From NCBI GenBank assembly GCA_002695185.1, contig NZOF01000163.1, positions 97,353 to 136,485 of the forward strand: DNA of 39,133 nt, given 5' to 3'. Each line of letters starts with the position of its first letter. Within the stretch, counting starts at the first letter, position 1. Below the pieces are notes generated by a model. That model saw only the letters and a program-made list of their open reading frames with translations. It ran no database searches and was not told where the DNA came from. A program made the translations under genes and the position numbers. Source of the stretch: Erythrobacter sp. (GTDB taxonomy: Bacteria; Pseudomonadota; Alphaproteobacteria; Sphingomonadales; Sphingomonadaceae). This document shows, piece after piece, positions 1 to 7,711 of this stretch.

Positions 1-1028
1 TCGAAGTGGTTGCGGAATTCCTTGTAGGTGGTCGACCCGATGCAGCGGATCGCTCCGCTCGACAGCGCAGGCTTCAGCAGGTTCGAAGCATCCATTGCGC
101 CGCCGCTGGTCGCGCCGGCCCCGATCACCGTATGGATTTCGTCGATGAACAGGATCGCTTCGGGCATGCCCTCAAGCTCGTTGACGACTTGCTTCAACCG
201 CTCTTCGAAATCGCCCCGATAGCGTGTGCCTGCAAGCAGGGCGCCCATGTCGAGCGAATAGATCACCGCTTCTTCGAGAACTTCGGGTACGTCGCCTTCG
301 ACGATTTTTCTTGCCAGGCCTTCCGCAATGGCGGTTTTGCCTACGCCGGGATCACCCACGTAAAGCGGATTGTTCTTGGAGCGGCGGCACAGGATTTGCA
401 CCGTACGATCGACTTCGGGGCCGCGACCGATCAACGGATCGACCTTGCCGTCTTCCGCTTTCTTATTGAGATTGACGGTGAACTGATCGAGCGCAGTCTC
501 CTTCTTATCGCTCTTGCCGTTCTCCACCCCGGGCTCTGTACCCTGAGTGTCTTCCACCCCTTGTGCAGACTTGCCATCAACTTGCTTGCCGCCCTTGCCG
601 ATGCCGTGGCTGATGTAACTTACCGCATCGAGCCGGCTCATATCCTGCTGCTGCAAGAAATAGACTGCATAGCTGTCCCGCTCGGAGAAAAGGGCAACTA
701 GCACATTGGCGCCCGTTACAGTGTCCTTGCCGGAAGACTGGACATGAAGGATCGCGCGCTGGATCACCCGCTGGAAGCCCGCTGTCGGTTGCGGATCCGC
801 ACCGTCTTCGCTTTTCAGCGACTGGTACTCCTGCTCGAGATACTGTTTGACGACCGCCATCAGTTCGTCGGTGTCGACTCCACAAGCCGCCATTACCTGC
901 GCGGCGTCCTCATCGCCGATCAGCGCGAGCAGGAGATGCTCCAGCGTGGCGTATTCATGACGCCGCTCGCCTGCGTCGGTCAGCGCGGCGTGGAGGGTCT
1001 TTTCAAGGTTTGCGGCAAAACTGGGCAT
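1..1028 (-). CDS. clpA: ATP-dependent Clp protease ATP-binding subunit ClpA (N-terminal 342 residues, 3' end beyond the window)
   Basis: ClpA is the AAA+ unfoldase that feeds substrates to the ClpP peptidase in the cytoplasm. The visible part reads from an ATG at 1028 down to base 1. Residues 1-140 are the double Clp-N repeat that docks the adaptor ClpS. A charged, low-complexity linker (about 143-178) follows, then the first AAA+ module with Walker A GDPGVGKT (225-232) and Walker B ILFIDEIH (292-299). Without the C-terminal half the ClpP-binding loop cannot be checked, so ClpB or ClpC are formally possible, but the N-domain and the short linker lacking a long coiled coil by residue 342 favour ClpA. 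No clpS lies directly upstream; the neighbour at 1158-1358 is a DUF1192 gene in the same direction. Confidence 0.93.
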   Translation of the reverse strand, partial: MPSFAANLEKTLHAALTDAGERRHEYATLEHLLLALIGDEDAAQVMAACGVDTDELMAVVKQYLEQEYQSLKSEDGADPQPTAGFQRVIQRAILHVQSSGKDTVTGANVLVALFSERDSYAVYFLQQQDMSRLDAVSYISHGIGKGGKQVDGKSAQGVEDTQGTEPGVENGKSDKKETALDQFTVNLNKKAEDGKVDPLIGRGPEVDRTVQILCRRSKNNPLYVGDPGVGKTAIAEGLARKIVEGDVPEVLEEAVIYSLDMGALLAGTRYRGDFEERLKQVVNELEGMPEAILFIDEIHTVIGAGATSGGAMDASNLLKPALSSGAIRCIGSTTYKEFRNHF

Positions 1029-1157
1029 TTGTGTCTCTGCTTTTCCGAAGGGCTCGCGGCAATGCGAGATAAGGGCAGCCTAAACGGCGAAAGTTAGCCA
1101 AAGCTGTATAGACGAATATGGGGGCCGAGTGGCGGGTTTGAAGACCCTGCGCCACGG

Positions 1158-1358
1158 CTAGTCCTTGCGTCCGAAAAGCGCTTCGGCAGCATCCCGGTGG
1201 GCGGCCGCCCTGAGACGATGCGATTCCACGCGGGCTATCTCAGCCTCCAGCAATGCAATCCGTTCATCGAGCTCGTCCTGCGAATACGGTCCGAGATCTT
1301 CTGTGGCGAGCTTGCTCGCGGAATCGCCTCTGGGGCGCGGACGATCGTCCTCTTCCAT
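1158..1358 (-). CDS. Small DUF1192-family protein
   Basis: A 66-residue soluble protein with an acidic/arginine N-terminus (MEEDDRPRPRGD), an 'LGPYSQDELDERIALLEAEIARVE' style helix, split here as LGPYSQDELDER (about 26-37) followed by ALLEAEIARV, and a basic tail ending in RKD. Short length and this helix match the alphaproteobacterial DUF1192 family, whose function is not known to me. The frame stays open upstream to 1490, but the ATG at 1358 gives the usual family length and keeps the start clear of the divergent oxidoreductase gene at 1456. It precedes clpA in the same direction by 129 nt. A GTGGC/GCCAC hairpin lies just downstream (about 1127-1153) but has no T-tract. Confidence 0.7.
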   Translation of the reverse strand: MEEDDRPRPRGDSASKLATEDLGPYSQDELDERIALLEAEIARVESHRLRAAAHRDAAEALFGRKD

Positions 1359-1455
1359 CTTTGGCACATTCGTACCGAGGTTGGTTGCTGTCAACACGCC
1401 TGCGGGGTAATGCACCGTTTCCCACGCCGAATTCCAGGCAATCAAGGGGGCTTTC

Positions 1456-2469
1456 TTGGCGACCGCACTACCTGAAAACATGACCGCCATGGGATTTGAC
1501 GAACCAGGCGAACCCCACGTCCTACGCCCTGAAAAGCTGCCATTGCCTGAGCCTGGCGAAAATCAGGTCCTGATCCAAGTCAGCCATGCCGGGGTCAATC
1601 GGCCCGATGTGTTCCAGCGCAAAGGTTCATATCCCCCTCCACCGGGGGCTTCACCCATTCCGGGTCTCGAAGTATCCGGCAAGGTGGTCGCCATCGGCAA
1701 AGGCGTCGCGCCTGAAATGCTGAATCGCAAGGTCTGTGCCCTCGTTAGCGGTGGCGGTTACGCAGAATATTGCCTCGCGCAGGAAAGGCACTGCCTGCCC
1801 GTTCCTGCAGGTATGGAGATGGCTGAAGCTGCTGCCATTCCCGAAACGCTGTTCACGGTCTGGCATAATGTGTTCGAGCGTGGCTTTGCCATGGATGGCG
1901 AAACCCTGCTGGTCCATGGCGGCACAAGCGGGATCGGCACGATGGCAATCCAGCTGGCCAAGGCCTTTGACTTGAAAGTAATCACTACAGCCGGGAGCGC
2001 AGAAAAGTGTAAAGCCGCCAAAGATTTGGGGGCGGATCTTGCGATAAATTACAAGACCGAGGATTTCGTCGAAAAGGTCAACGATTTCACCGCCGGCAAG
2101 GGGGCTGACGTCATTCTCGATATGGTGTCTGGCGACTACGTCCAGCGCAATCTCGATTGCCTTGCGGTCGATGGGCGCCATGTCACCATCGCTGCACTTG
2201 GGGGGGCGAAAGCCGAGATCAATATGGCAAAGTTGATGAGCAAACGGCAGACGATGACCGGTTCGACGCTTCGTCCGCGGTCGGATGAATTCAAGGCTCT
2301 CCTCGGAGATGAAATCCGAACCCATGCCTGGCCCTTATTCGAAGATCGAACCGTGGCGCCGGTAATGGACGAGACCTTCGACCTCACCGATGTTGCGGCT
2401 GCACATGCGCGGATGGAGGAGGGCGACCACATCGGCAAGATCGTTCTCCGCGTGCGCGATATCGACTGA
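1456..2469 (+). CDS. NAD(P)H:quinone oxidoreductase, zinc-independent MDR family
   Basis: A 337-residue medium-chain dehydrogenase/reductase of the quinone oxidoreductase (QOR/PIG3) type, expected to reduce quinones or enones with NADPH in the cytoplasm. It has the GroES-like N-terminal fold with the family phrase AGVNRPDVFQRKG (45-57) and a Rossmann domain with HGGTSGIG (154-161). The zinc-ligand cysteine cluster of alcohol dehydrogenases is absent. I chose the TTG at 1456 because AAGGGGG lies 5 nt upstream; an ATG at 1480, eight codons later, is the alternative. The gene stands alone, divergent from the DUF1192 gene. A small CAGGCGA/TCGCCTG hairpin follows at 2504-2520 but lacks a T-tract, so its role as a terminator is doubtful. 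Substrate unknown. Confidence 0.88.
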   Translation: MATALPENMTAMGFDEPGEPHVLRPEKLPLPEPGENQVLIQVSHAGVNRPDVFQRKGSYPPPPGASPIPGLEVSGKVVAIGKGVAPEMLNRKVCALVSGGGYAEYCLAQERHCLPVPAGMEMAEAAAIPETLFTVWHNVFERGFAMDGETLLVHGGTSGIGTMAIQLAKAFDLKVITTAGSAEKCKAAKDLGADLAINYKTEDFVEKVNDFTAGKGADVILDMVSGDYVQRNLDCLAVDGRHVTIAALGGAKAEINMAKLMSKRQTMTGSTLRPRSDEFKALLGDEIRTHAWPLFEDRTVAPVMDETFDLTDVAAAHARMEEGDHIGKIVLRVRDID

Positions 2470-2567
2470 CGCCGAACTGTAGCAACGCCTTCAAACCGTA
2501 ACCCAGGCGAGATTCGCCTGTAACAATTGCGTGCCATGGATCTTCCGAGAGCTTCGGGGGATTACCC

Positions 2568-3455
2568 ATGACCGAACTGCCGAAAGATTTTTCCGATTTT
2601 CCCAACGTCGCGGGCTTTCCGCCCGTCCAGCCTTCGGTGCCCGAGCGCGTCATTGGCGAGCGGCGCAAATACCGCACGATCTGGATCAGCGATGTCCATC
2701 TCGGGACCAAGGGCTGCAACGCCGCCTTGTTGATCGATTTCCTCGACCATACCGATAGCGAAACGATGTATCTCGTCGGCGACATCATCGATGGCTGGCG
2801 ACTGAAGAAGAAGGTCTACTGGCCGGCGGAACACAATGATATCGTCTGGCGCATTCTGAAGCGGGCGCGCCGTGGAACCCGGATCGTCTATATTCCCGGT
2901 AATCACGACGAGATGGTGCGCCCGTTTTCGGGCATGAATTTCGGCGGCGTCGAGATAGCCCGCGCAGCCTTTCACGATACAGCCGACGGTCGGCGCCTGA
3001 TGGTTCTGCACGGCGATGAATTCGACACGATCATGCTTGCCCACCGCTGGCTCGCCTTCGTCGGTGATGCTCTTTATCACATGATGATGAAGCTCAACGG
3101 CTGGGTCGCCAGCGTGCGCAAGCTTTTCGGCCTTCCGTACTGGTCCATCAGCAAAGCGGCGAAGCACAAGGTCAAGAATGCCGTCGAATTCATCTCCAAA
3201 TATGAGGAGGTGGTGGCGCGCGCCGCAGGGGAGCGCGGTGTCGACGGGGTGGTGTGCGGCCATATCCACACCGCCGAAATCCGCGAGTTCTCCCACGAGG
3301 GTAAAATTGTTTCCTACTACAATGACGGGGATTGGGTCGAAGGATGCAACGCACTGGTCGAGCATTTCGATGGCACGATGGAATTGCTGCACTGGCCGGA
3401 AGAGGTCGCCGCGCGTCAGGTCCCGGCTGCTGGCAGAGAGCTGGCAGCCGCGTGA
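2568..3455 (+). CDS. Calcineurin-like metallophosphoesterase, LpxH-like (COG2908) family
   Basis: A 295-residue metallophosphoesterase with all metal-binding blocks: SDVHLG (41-46), GDIIDGW (71-77), GNHDE (111-115), LHGDEFD (147-153) and GHIHTAEI (231-238). These resemble UDP-2,3-diacylglucosamine diphosphatase LpxH, which cleaves the pyrophosphate in lipid A synthesis at the inner membrane. It is longer than typical LpxH, with about 35 extra N-terminal residues, and many alphaproteobacteria use the unrelated LpxI for that step. The true substrate may therefore be another phospholipid or nucleotide-lipid. Its stop codon overlaps the GTG start of the glycosyltransferase (GTGA), so the two are translationally coupled and probably act on one envelope lipid pathway (inference). 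Confidence 0.85.
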   Translation: MTELPKDFSDFPNVAGFPPVQPSVPERVIGERRKYRTIWISDVHLGTKGCNAALLIDFLDHTDSETMYLVGDIIDGWRLKKKVYWPAEHNDIVWRILKRARRGTRIVYIPGNHDEMVRPFSGMNFGGVEIARAAFHDTADGRRLMVLHGDEFDTIMLAHRWLAFVGDALYHMMMKLNGWVASVRKLFGLPYWSISKAAKHKVKNAVEFISKYEEVVARAAGERGVDGVVCGHIHTAEIREFSHEGKIVSYYNDGDWVEGCNALVEHFDGTMELLHWPEEVAARQVPAAGRELAAA

Positions 3456-4525
3456 TCCCGGCCGAGGTCGGCTCCATCGTTGCCCCGGCGCCCGCACATT
3501 CGAAACGCATCGCGCTCGTAACCGATGCTTGGGCGCCGCAAATGAATGGTGTGGTGCGTACGCTGACGACCACCTGTGACCTTCTGAGAAAACAGGGACA
3601 TGAGGTCCTTGTGCTTTCGCCGGACCAGTTTCTTTCGCTCCCGTGTCCAACCTATCCCGAAATCCGCTTGGCTCTATTCCCGTCCGGAGCGGTCTCGGCA
3701 AAGCTTCGCGAATTCGCGCCCGATGCAATTCATATCGCAACGGAAGGGCCTCTCGGGCTTGCCGCGCGACGGCATTGCATGCGAACCGGACTGCCGTTCA
3801 CTACCGCCTACCATACGCAATTCCCGGATTACGTCGCTAAACGAACACGTCTGCCGGCCCGCTGGTTCTGGCATTATATCGAGTGGTTCCATGGGGCGTC
3901 TCGCCGCGTTCTGGTTGCCACAGAAAGTATTCGTCAGGAACTGCGGGCCCATGGGCTTAACCGGCTTCATCACTGGACACGTGGCGTCGATATGACCTGT
4001 TTCGAGCCAGATGCGCCGGCCCCGCCAGAATATGCCGAATTGCCAAGGCCCATCCAACTCTACGTCGGCCGAGTGGCGGTAGAAAAGAACGTCGAGGCGT
4101 TTCTGGAGGCAGACCATCCCGGGAGCAAGGTGGTCGTCGGTGACGGCCCCGCGCTTGCAAGCCTGCGCTCCCGCTACCCCGAAACTCTCTTCCTGGGACG
4201 TAAGGAGGGGCGTGACCTGGCTGGCTGCTATGCCGGCGCGGATGTTTTCGTTTTTCCGAGCCGAACCGACACCTTCGGGCTGGTCATGATCGAGGCTCTG
4301 GCCTGCGGAACACCGGTTGCCGCCTTCCCGGTTGCCGGGCCGCAGGATCTGGTTATCGACGCGGTAGGTGCCCTGTCAGATGATCTCGACCGGGCAATCG
4401 ATGCCGCTCTCTATTGCGATCGCGCGGCTTGCGCCGATTACGGCGCGAAATTCAGCTGGGTTGCGGCGACCGAGCAATTTTTGGCCGGGCTTGCCGTTGT
4501 CGAAGGAGAATCCCTGACTGCCTGA
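3452..4525 (+). CDS. GT4-type (GT-B fold) glycosyltransferase
   Basis: A 357-residue retaining glycosyltransferase. The N-terminal Rossmann domain carries the acceptor-side loop PQMNGVVRTL (29-38), and the C-terminal nucleotide-sugar domain has YVGRVAVEKN (204-213) and PSRTDTFGLVMIEAL (269-283), the usual GT4 donor-binding block. Relatives make glycolipids (glucosyl- or mannosyl-diacylglycerol, SQDG) or polysaccharides; the acceptor cannot be read from sequence. The start is GTG at 3452, which overlaps the upstream TGA by three bases. The frame is open further upstream, but only inside the phosphoesterase gene. No membrane segment is visible, so peripheral membrane association is likely. A hairpin with a GCGA loop follows at 4605. 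Confidence 0.85.
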   Translation: MIPAEVGSIVAPAPAHSKRIALVTDAWAPQMNGVVRTLTTTCDLLRKQGHEVLVLSPDQFLSLPCPTYPEIRLALFPSGAVSAKLREFAPDAIHIATEGPLGLAARRHCMRTGLPFTTAYHTQFPDYVAKRTRLPARWFWHYIEWFHGASRRVLVATESIRQELRAHGLNRLHHWTRGVDMTCFEPDAPAPPEYAELPRPIQLYVGRVAVEKNVEAFLEADHPGSKVVVGDGPALASLRSRYPETLFLGRKEGRDLAGCYAGADVFVFPSRTDTFGLVMIEALACGTPVAAFPVAGPQDLVIDAVGALSDDLDRAIDAALYCDRAACADYGAKFSWVAATEQFLAGLAVVEGESLTA

Positions 4526-4604
4526 AGGAATCTTTCGGCGGCGAGGGGTCAATGTTCTACTTGCTTGCCGAATCCGCCCTTCTCGCCTACATGGGAAGGG
4601 CAAC

Positions 4605-4636
4605 GGCCGCTCCGCGAGGGGCGGCCCTTCTATTTT
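4605..4636 (+). terminator. GC-rich hairpin with GCGA loop and short T-rich tail, in the trcR leader
   Basis: GGCCGCTCC (4605-4613) pairs with GGGGCGGCC (4618-4626), one pair being G-U, around a GCGA tetraloop, and is followed by CTTCTATTTT. It fits a rho-independent terminator for the glycosyltransferase gene, yet ends only 23 nt before the trcR ATG. Confidence 0.6.
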
Positions 4637-4659
4637 CAGATACGAGAAAAGGCACTTTC

Positions 4660-5382
4660 ATGGCCGACCAACCCACCCCGCTGATGCCCCATGCGACCGC
4701 TACCTGGCTGGTCGACAACACCGGGCTCACCTTCGAACAGATCGCAGAATTCTGCGGCCTCCACATTCTCGAAGTGCAGGCAATGGCCGATGATCTTGCC
4801 GGCAGCAAATATACCGGGCGTGATCCGCTGCATTCGGGCGAATTGACGCAGGACGAAATTGCCAAGGGCGAGAAGGACAGCGAATATCGCCTCAAGATGC
4901 AGCGCGCGCCGGTAGCAGTGAGCCGCACAAAGGGGCCGCGTTACACGCCTGTATCGAAGCGGCAGGACAAGCCGGATGGCATTGCCTGGCTGATCCGCAA
5001 TCATCCCGAAGTTTCGGATGCGCAGATTTCCAAACTGATCGGCACGACGCGCAACACAATTGGCGCGATCCGGGAGCGCAGCCACTGGAACATCCAGAAC
5101 ATCCAGCCCAAGGATCCGGTTACCTTGGGCCTGTGTTCGCAGCGCGAACTGGACGCTGTCGTTGCCAAGGCAGCGAAAAACCTTCCCGTTTCGGATGAAG
5201 AGCAGGCGCCTGTCGCTGCAAGCGGTACGAGCGATCGCGAAAAGCTGATCGAAGAACTGCGTGCCGAGCGCGATGCCAATGAAAAGGCAGCGGCCGAGGC
5301 AGCACAGGAAGCCGAAGCGGAAGCATGGCTGACCGCTAAACGCGCCGCTGAAAAAGCGGGCGAGGGCGCACCCGAAGTCTGA
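4660..5382 (+). CDS. trcR: Cell-cycle transcriptional regulator TrcR (DUF1013)
   Basis: A 240-residue cytoplasmic protein of the DUF1013 family, restricted to alphaproteobacteria and named TrcR for cell-cycle transcription control. Residues 1-60 hold an opening segment that includes WLVDNTGLTFEQIAEFCGLH, and 105-145 form a second helix-turn-helix-like part (IAWLIRNHPEVSDAQISKLI and TTRNTIGAIRERSHW). The tail from about 195 is alanine/glutamate-rich and probably helical. An ATG at 4660 matches the family start; the longer open frame upstream runs into the glycosyltransferase gene. It is single-gene, with a strong hairpin just upstream and a clear terminator just downstream. The direct DNA target is not deducible. 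Confidence 0.88.
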   Translation: MADQPTPLMPHATATWLVDNTGLTFEQIAEFCGLHILEVQAMADDLAGSKYTGRDPLHSGELTQDEIAKGEKDSEYRLKMQRAPVAVSRTKGPRYTPVSKRQDKPDGIAWLIRNHPEVSDAQISKLIGTTRNTIGAIRERSHWNIQNIQPKDPVTLGLCSQRELDAVVAKAAKNLPVSDEEQAPVAASGTSDREKLIEELRAERDANEKAAAEAAQEAEAEAWLTAKRAAEKAGEGAPEV

Positions 5383-5401
5383 TCCCCGGTACCTATTTGA
5401 G

Positions 5402-5438
5402 AAGGGCGGGAGAGGCAGCGGCTTCTTCCGCCCTTTTT
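5402..5438 (+). terminator. Rho-independent terminator after trcR
   Basis: AAGGGCGG (5402-5409) pairs with CCGCCCTT (5428-5435), and the T-tract continues to 5438. It lies 19 nt after the trcR stop and 36 nt before the acyl-CoA ligase start. Confidence 0.8.
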
Positions 5439-5474
5439 GCTTGCGTTTGCGCATGGATTGGCCATGCTATTGAC

Positions 5475-7145
5475 ATGGATGTTAGTAGCTACACCTATCA
5501 CCATCCCACTCCGTGGGACGCGAAGTTCAAAGAAGAAAGTCTGCCGGACTTGCTGGCTCAGACCGTCGCGAATGCGCCGGATGCGCCGTTCCTTCATTTC
5601 CTGGGTCGGACTTACACCTATAGTGAAATTCTCGAAGAAGCCCGGCGGTTCGCGGCAGGGCTAGTTGCCAGGGGTATCGCCCCGGGGGACCGTGTCGGTC
5701 TCTTCCTTCCGAATGTCCCGATCTACGCCTCCGCGTATTACGGGGCGATGATGGCCGGTGCTGTCGTAGTGAACTTCTCCCCGCTCTACACCGTCGAGGA
5801 ACTTGCCTGGCAAGTGGCCGATTCCGGCACGCGGTTACTGGTTACCCTCGATGTTCCCGAACTCCATGCAACCGCATCGAGTGTGCTGGATGAATCGCAG
5901 TTGGAGACCCTCGTTGTCGGCTCGCTGGCGGACATGCTCCCATGGTACAAGGGGCTGGCTCTGCGCACGCTGGGTCGCGGAAAGATTGCGAAAGTCACCT
6001 ATTCGCAGAATACCTTGGGCTGGAAGGATCTCCTGGCCAGCCCGGCGGGCGTAGACTTCCCCGCTATCGATGCGGCCAACGATATTGCGCTGCTCCAATA
6101 TACCGGTGGCACAACCGGACGGCCCAAAGGCGCAATGCTCGGCCATTCGCAACTCGCCATCAATGCCCAGCAAGTCGCGGGCCTCAATCCATTCGGTGAT
6201 CCTACCGCCGAAGTCTTCATGGGCGCGCTGCCGTTCTTCCATGTCTTTGCGAATACGGCACTTCTCAATCATGCTATGGTCACCGGAGCGTCGATTGCGA
6301 TGGTTCCTCGTTTCGAGGCAGGCCAGGTGCTGGCGACGATCGAGAAATACAAGGCCACCGGTTTTCCGGGCGTGCCCACCATGTTCCAGGCATTGCTCGA
6401 TCATCCCAAGTTGAAGAAGACCGACATTTCCTCACTGAGGGTGTGCATATCGGGCGGGGCCCCGATGCCTGCTCCGGTCCATAACAAGTTCGAAGCTTTG
6501 ACTGGTATCCGGGTCGTCGAAGGGTACGGTCTCACCGAAAGTTCGGGCGTTGTCTCGGCAAACCCATATGAAGGCGAGCGGAAGAAAGGCACCATCGGGC
6601 AGCTCATCATGGGCACCGAAGTTATCTTCCTTGATAAGGAGGACCCGGAAAAGCTCGCCCTCAAGGGGGAGCCGGGAGAGCTTGCCGTCCACGGTCCGCA
6701 GATCATGCGCGGATATTGGAACAGGCCCGAGCAAGGAAATGGCACTTTCGTCGAACGAGACGGCAAGAAATGGCTTCGCACCGGCGACGTTGCCGTGATG
6801 GACGATGAGGGCTTTCTCGAGATTGTCGATCGGATCAAGGACATGATCGCCGTCGGAGGGTTCAAGGTTTTTCCGAGTCAGGTCGAAGATGTCCTGCTGG
6901 AGCATGAAGCGGTCAAGGAAGTCCTCGTCATCGGTCAGCCTGACGATTACCGCGGAGAAAGTCCTTACGCCTATGTCGTCCTACAGCCCGGGGCGAAAAA
7001 TACGGCCGAGGAACTGCGTGACTGGCTGAATTCCCGGATCGGCAAACACGAGCGCGTAGAACAAGTCGTGTTGCGGGATGATTTGCCTAAAACCATGATC
7101 GGCAAGCTCGACCGCAAGGCACTGCGTGCGGAGGTTCTGGACTGA
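5475..7145 (+). CDS. fadD: Long-chain fatty acid--CoA ligase
   Basis: A 556-residue adenylate-forming enzyme that activates fatty acids to acyl-CoA through an acyl-AMP intermediate, feeding beta-oxidation or lipid synthesis. Visible motifs are the P-loop YTGGTTGRPKG (209-219), GYGLTESSG (350-358), WLRTGD (433-438), the hinge region VDRIKDMIAVGGFKVFP (451-467) and the C-terminal catalytic lysine in MIGKLDRK (541-548). Length matches FadD-type ligases. The ATG at 5475 is the first in-frame start after the trcR terminator, and no Shine-Dalgarno sequence is visible before it. Chain-length preference is not readable. The ETF genes at 33.4-35.1 kb would serve the same catabolic pathway. Confidence 0.9.
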   Translation: MDVSSYTYHHPTPWDAKFKEESLPDLLAQTVANAPDAPFLHFLGRTYTYSEILEEARRFAAGLVARGIAPGDRVGLFLPNVPIYASAYYGAMMAGAVVVNFSPLYTVEELAWQVADSGTRLLVTLDVPELHATASSVLDESQLETLVVGSLADMLPWYKGLALRTLGRGKIAKVTYSQNTLGWKDLLASPAGVDFPAIDAANDIALLQYTGGTTGRPKGAMLGHSQLAINAQQVAGLNPFGDPTAEVFMGALPFFHVFANTALLNHAMVTGASIAMVPRFEAGQVLATIEKYKATGFPGVPTMFQALLDHPKLKKTDISSLRVCISGGAPMPAPVHNKFEALTGIRVVEGYGLTESSGVVSANPYEGERKKGTIGQLIMGTEVIFLDKEDPEKLALKGEPGELAVHGPQIMRGYWNRPEQGNGTFVERDGKKWLRTGDVAVMDDEGFLEIVDRIKDMIAVGGFKVFPSQVEDVLLEHEAVKEVLVIGQPDDYRGESPYAYVVLQPGAKNTAEELRDWLNSRIGKHERVEQVVLRDDLPKTMIGKLDRKALRAEVLD

Positions 7146-7194
7146 TCTCTCGAGATTGGCTGGCTGCAATTAACGGCTTATCGAATGCGCAAGA

Positions 7195-7225
7195 AAGGCC
7201 GCGTTGCGTGAAGCAGCGCGGCCTT
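7195..7225. terminator. Hairpin terminator between convergent genes
   Basis: AAGGCCGCG (7195-7203) and CGCGGCCTT (7217-7225) form a perfect 9-bp stem. The flanks are CTTGT on one side and AAGA on the other, so it may serve both the acyl-CoA ligase and the convergent bactofilin gene. Confidence 0.65.
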
Positions 7226-7246
7226 CTTGTATCTTGAGGCGGTTCG

Positions 7247-7711
7247 TTAGTTGGCGAGCTGAAGCTCGGGCTTGGTCTCTTTCTCAGGGGCTGCGGGTTT
7301 CGCGTTCCGATTGGGATCGCGATGGGCAAAGCGGCCTTCAACCTGAGCGCCTTGCTCGATGGTAAGCGCATCGTAAAATACATCGCCGGTGATTTTCGCA
7401 GTCTTCAGGATCACGAGTTCACGCGCTGTGATCGAGCCTTCCACCGTGCCGGCGAGGCGGGCTGTTTCGGCCTCAACTGCACCGGTGACCGTGCTGCTTT
7501 CGCCCTGAACGAGACTGGTGCAGCTGATATCCCCTTCCACGTCTCCGTCGATATGCAGATCTGCCGATGCCTTGATATCACCCTTTATCGAGAGGTCCGA
7601 CCCAAGGACGGAAAAAGTCGAATTATTCTTGGAAGCCATTGAAGCACTGCGTCCTGGGTTACTGGGAATTGACGCCGAGCTCTGGGGCTCGGCGGATTTC
7701 TTCGAGAACAT
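7247..7711 (-). CDS. Bactofilin (polymer-forming cytoskeletal protein)
   Basis: A 154-residue bactofilin. The core (about 33-128) is the right-handed beta-helix domain with the typical run of hydrophobic/glycine repeats: FSVLGSDLSIKGDI, ADLHIDGDVEGDI, LVQGESSTVTGAV, ARLAGTVEGSI, LVILKTAKITGDV. The flexible tails are charged. Bactofilins self-assemble without nucleotide and localise cell-wall enzymes at the membrane. The start at 7711 (MFSKK) places GGAG upstream and agrees with the family; it overlaps the end of the upstream M23 peptidase by 53 nt. An internal ATG at 7639 would avoid the overlap. The two genes are co-transcribed, which fits the known bactofilin/M23 endopeptidase partnership in alphaproteobacteria. 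Confidence 0.9.
   Translation of the reverse strand: MFSKKSAEPQSSASIPSNPGRSASMASKNNSTFSVLGSDLSIKGDIKASADLHIDGDVEGDISCTSLVQGESSTVTGAVEAETARLAGTVEGSITARELVILKTAKITGDVFYDALTIEQGAQVEGRFAHRDPNRNAKPAAPEKETKPELQLAN

Noticed and set aside
2504..2520. Hairpin after the quinone oxidoreductase as a terminator
   Set aside because: Seven-base stem with a three-base loop but no T-tract; a weak structure at best.
2562..3740. 392-codon minus-strand frame over the metallophosphoesterase
   Set aside because: Antisense to a gene with intact catalytic motifs.
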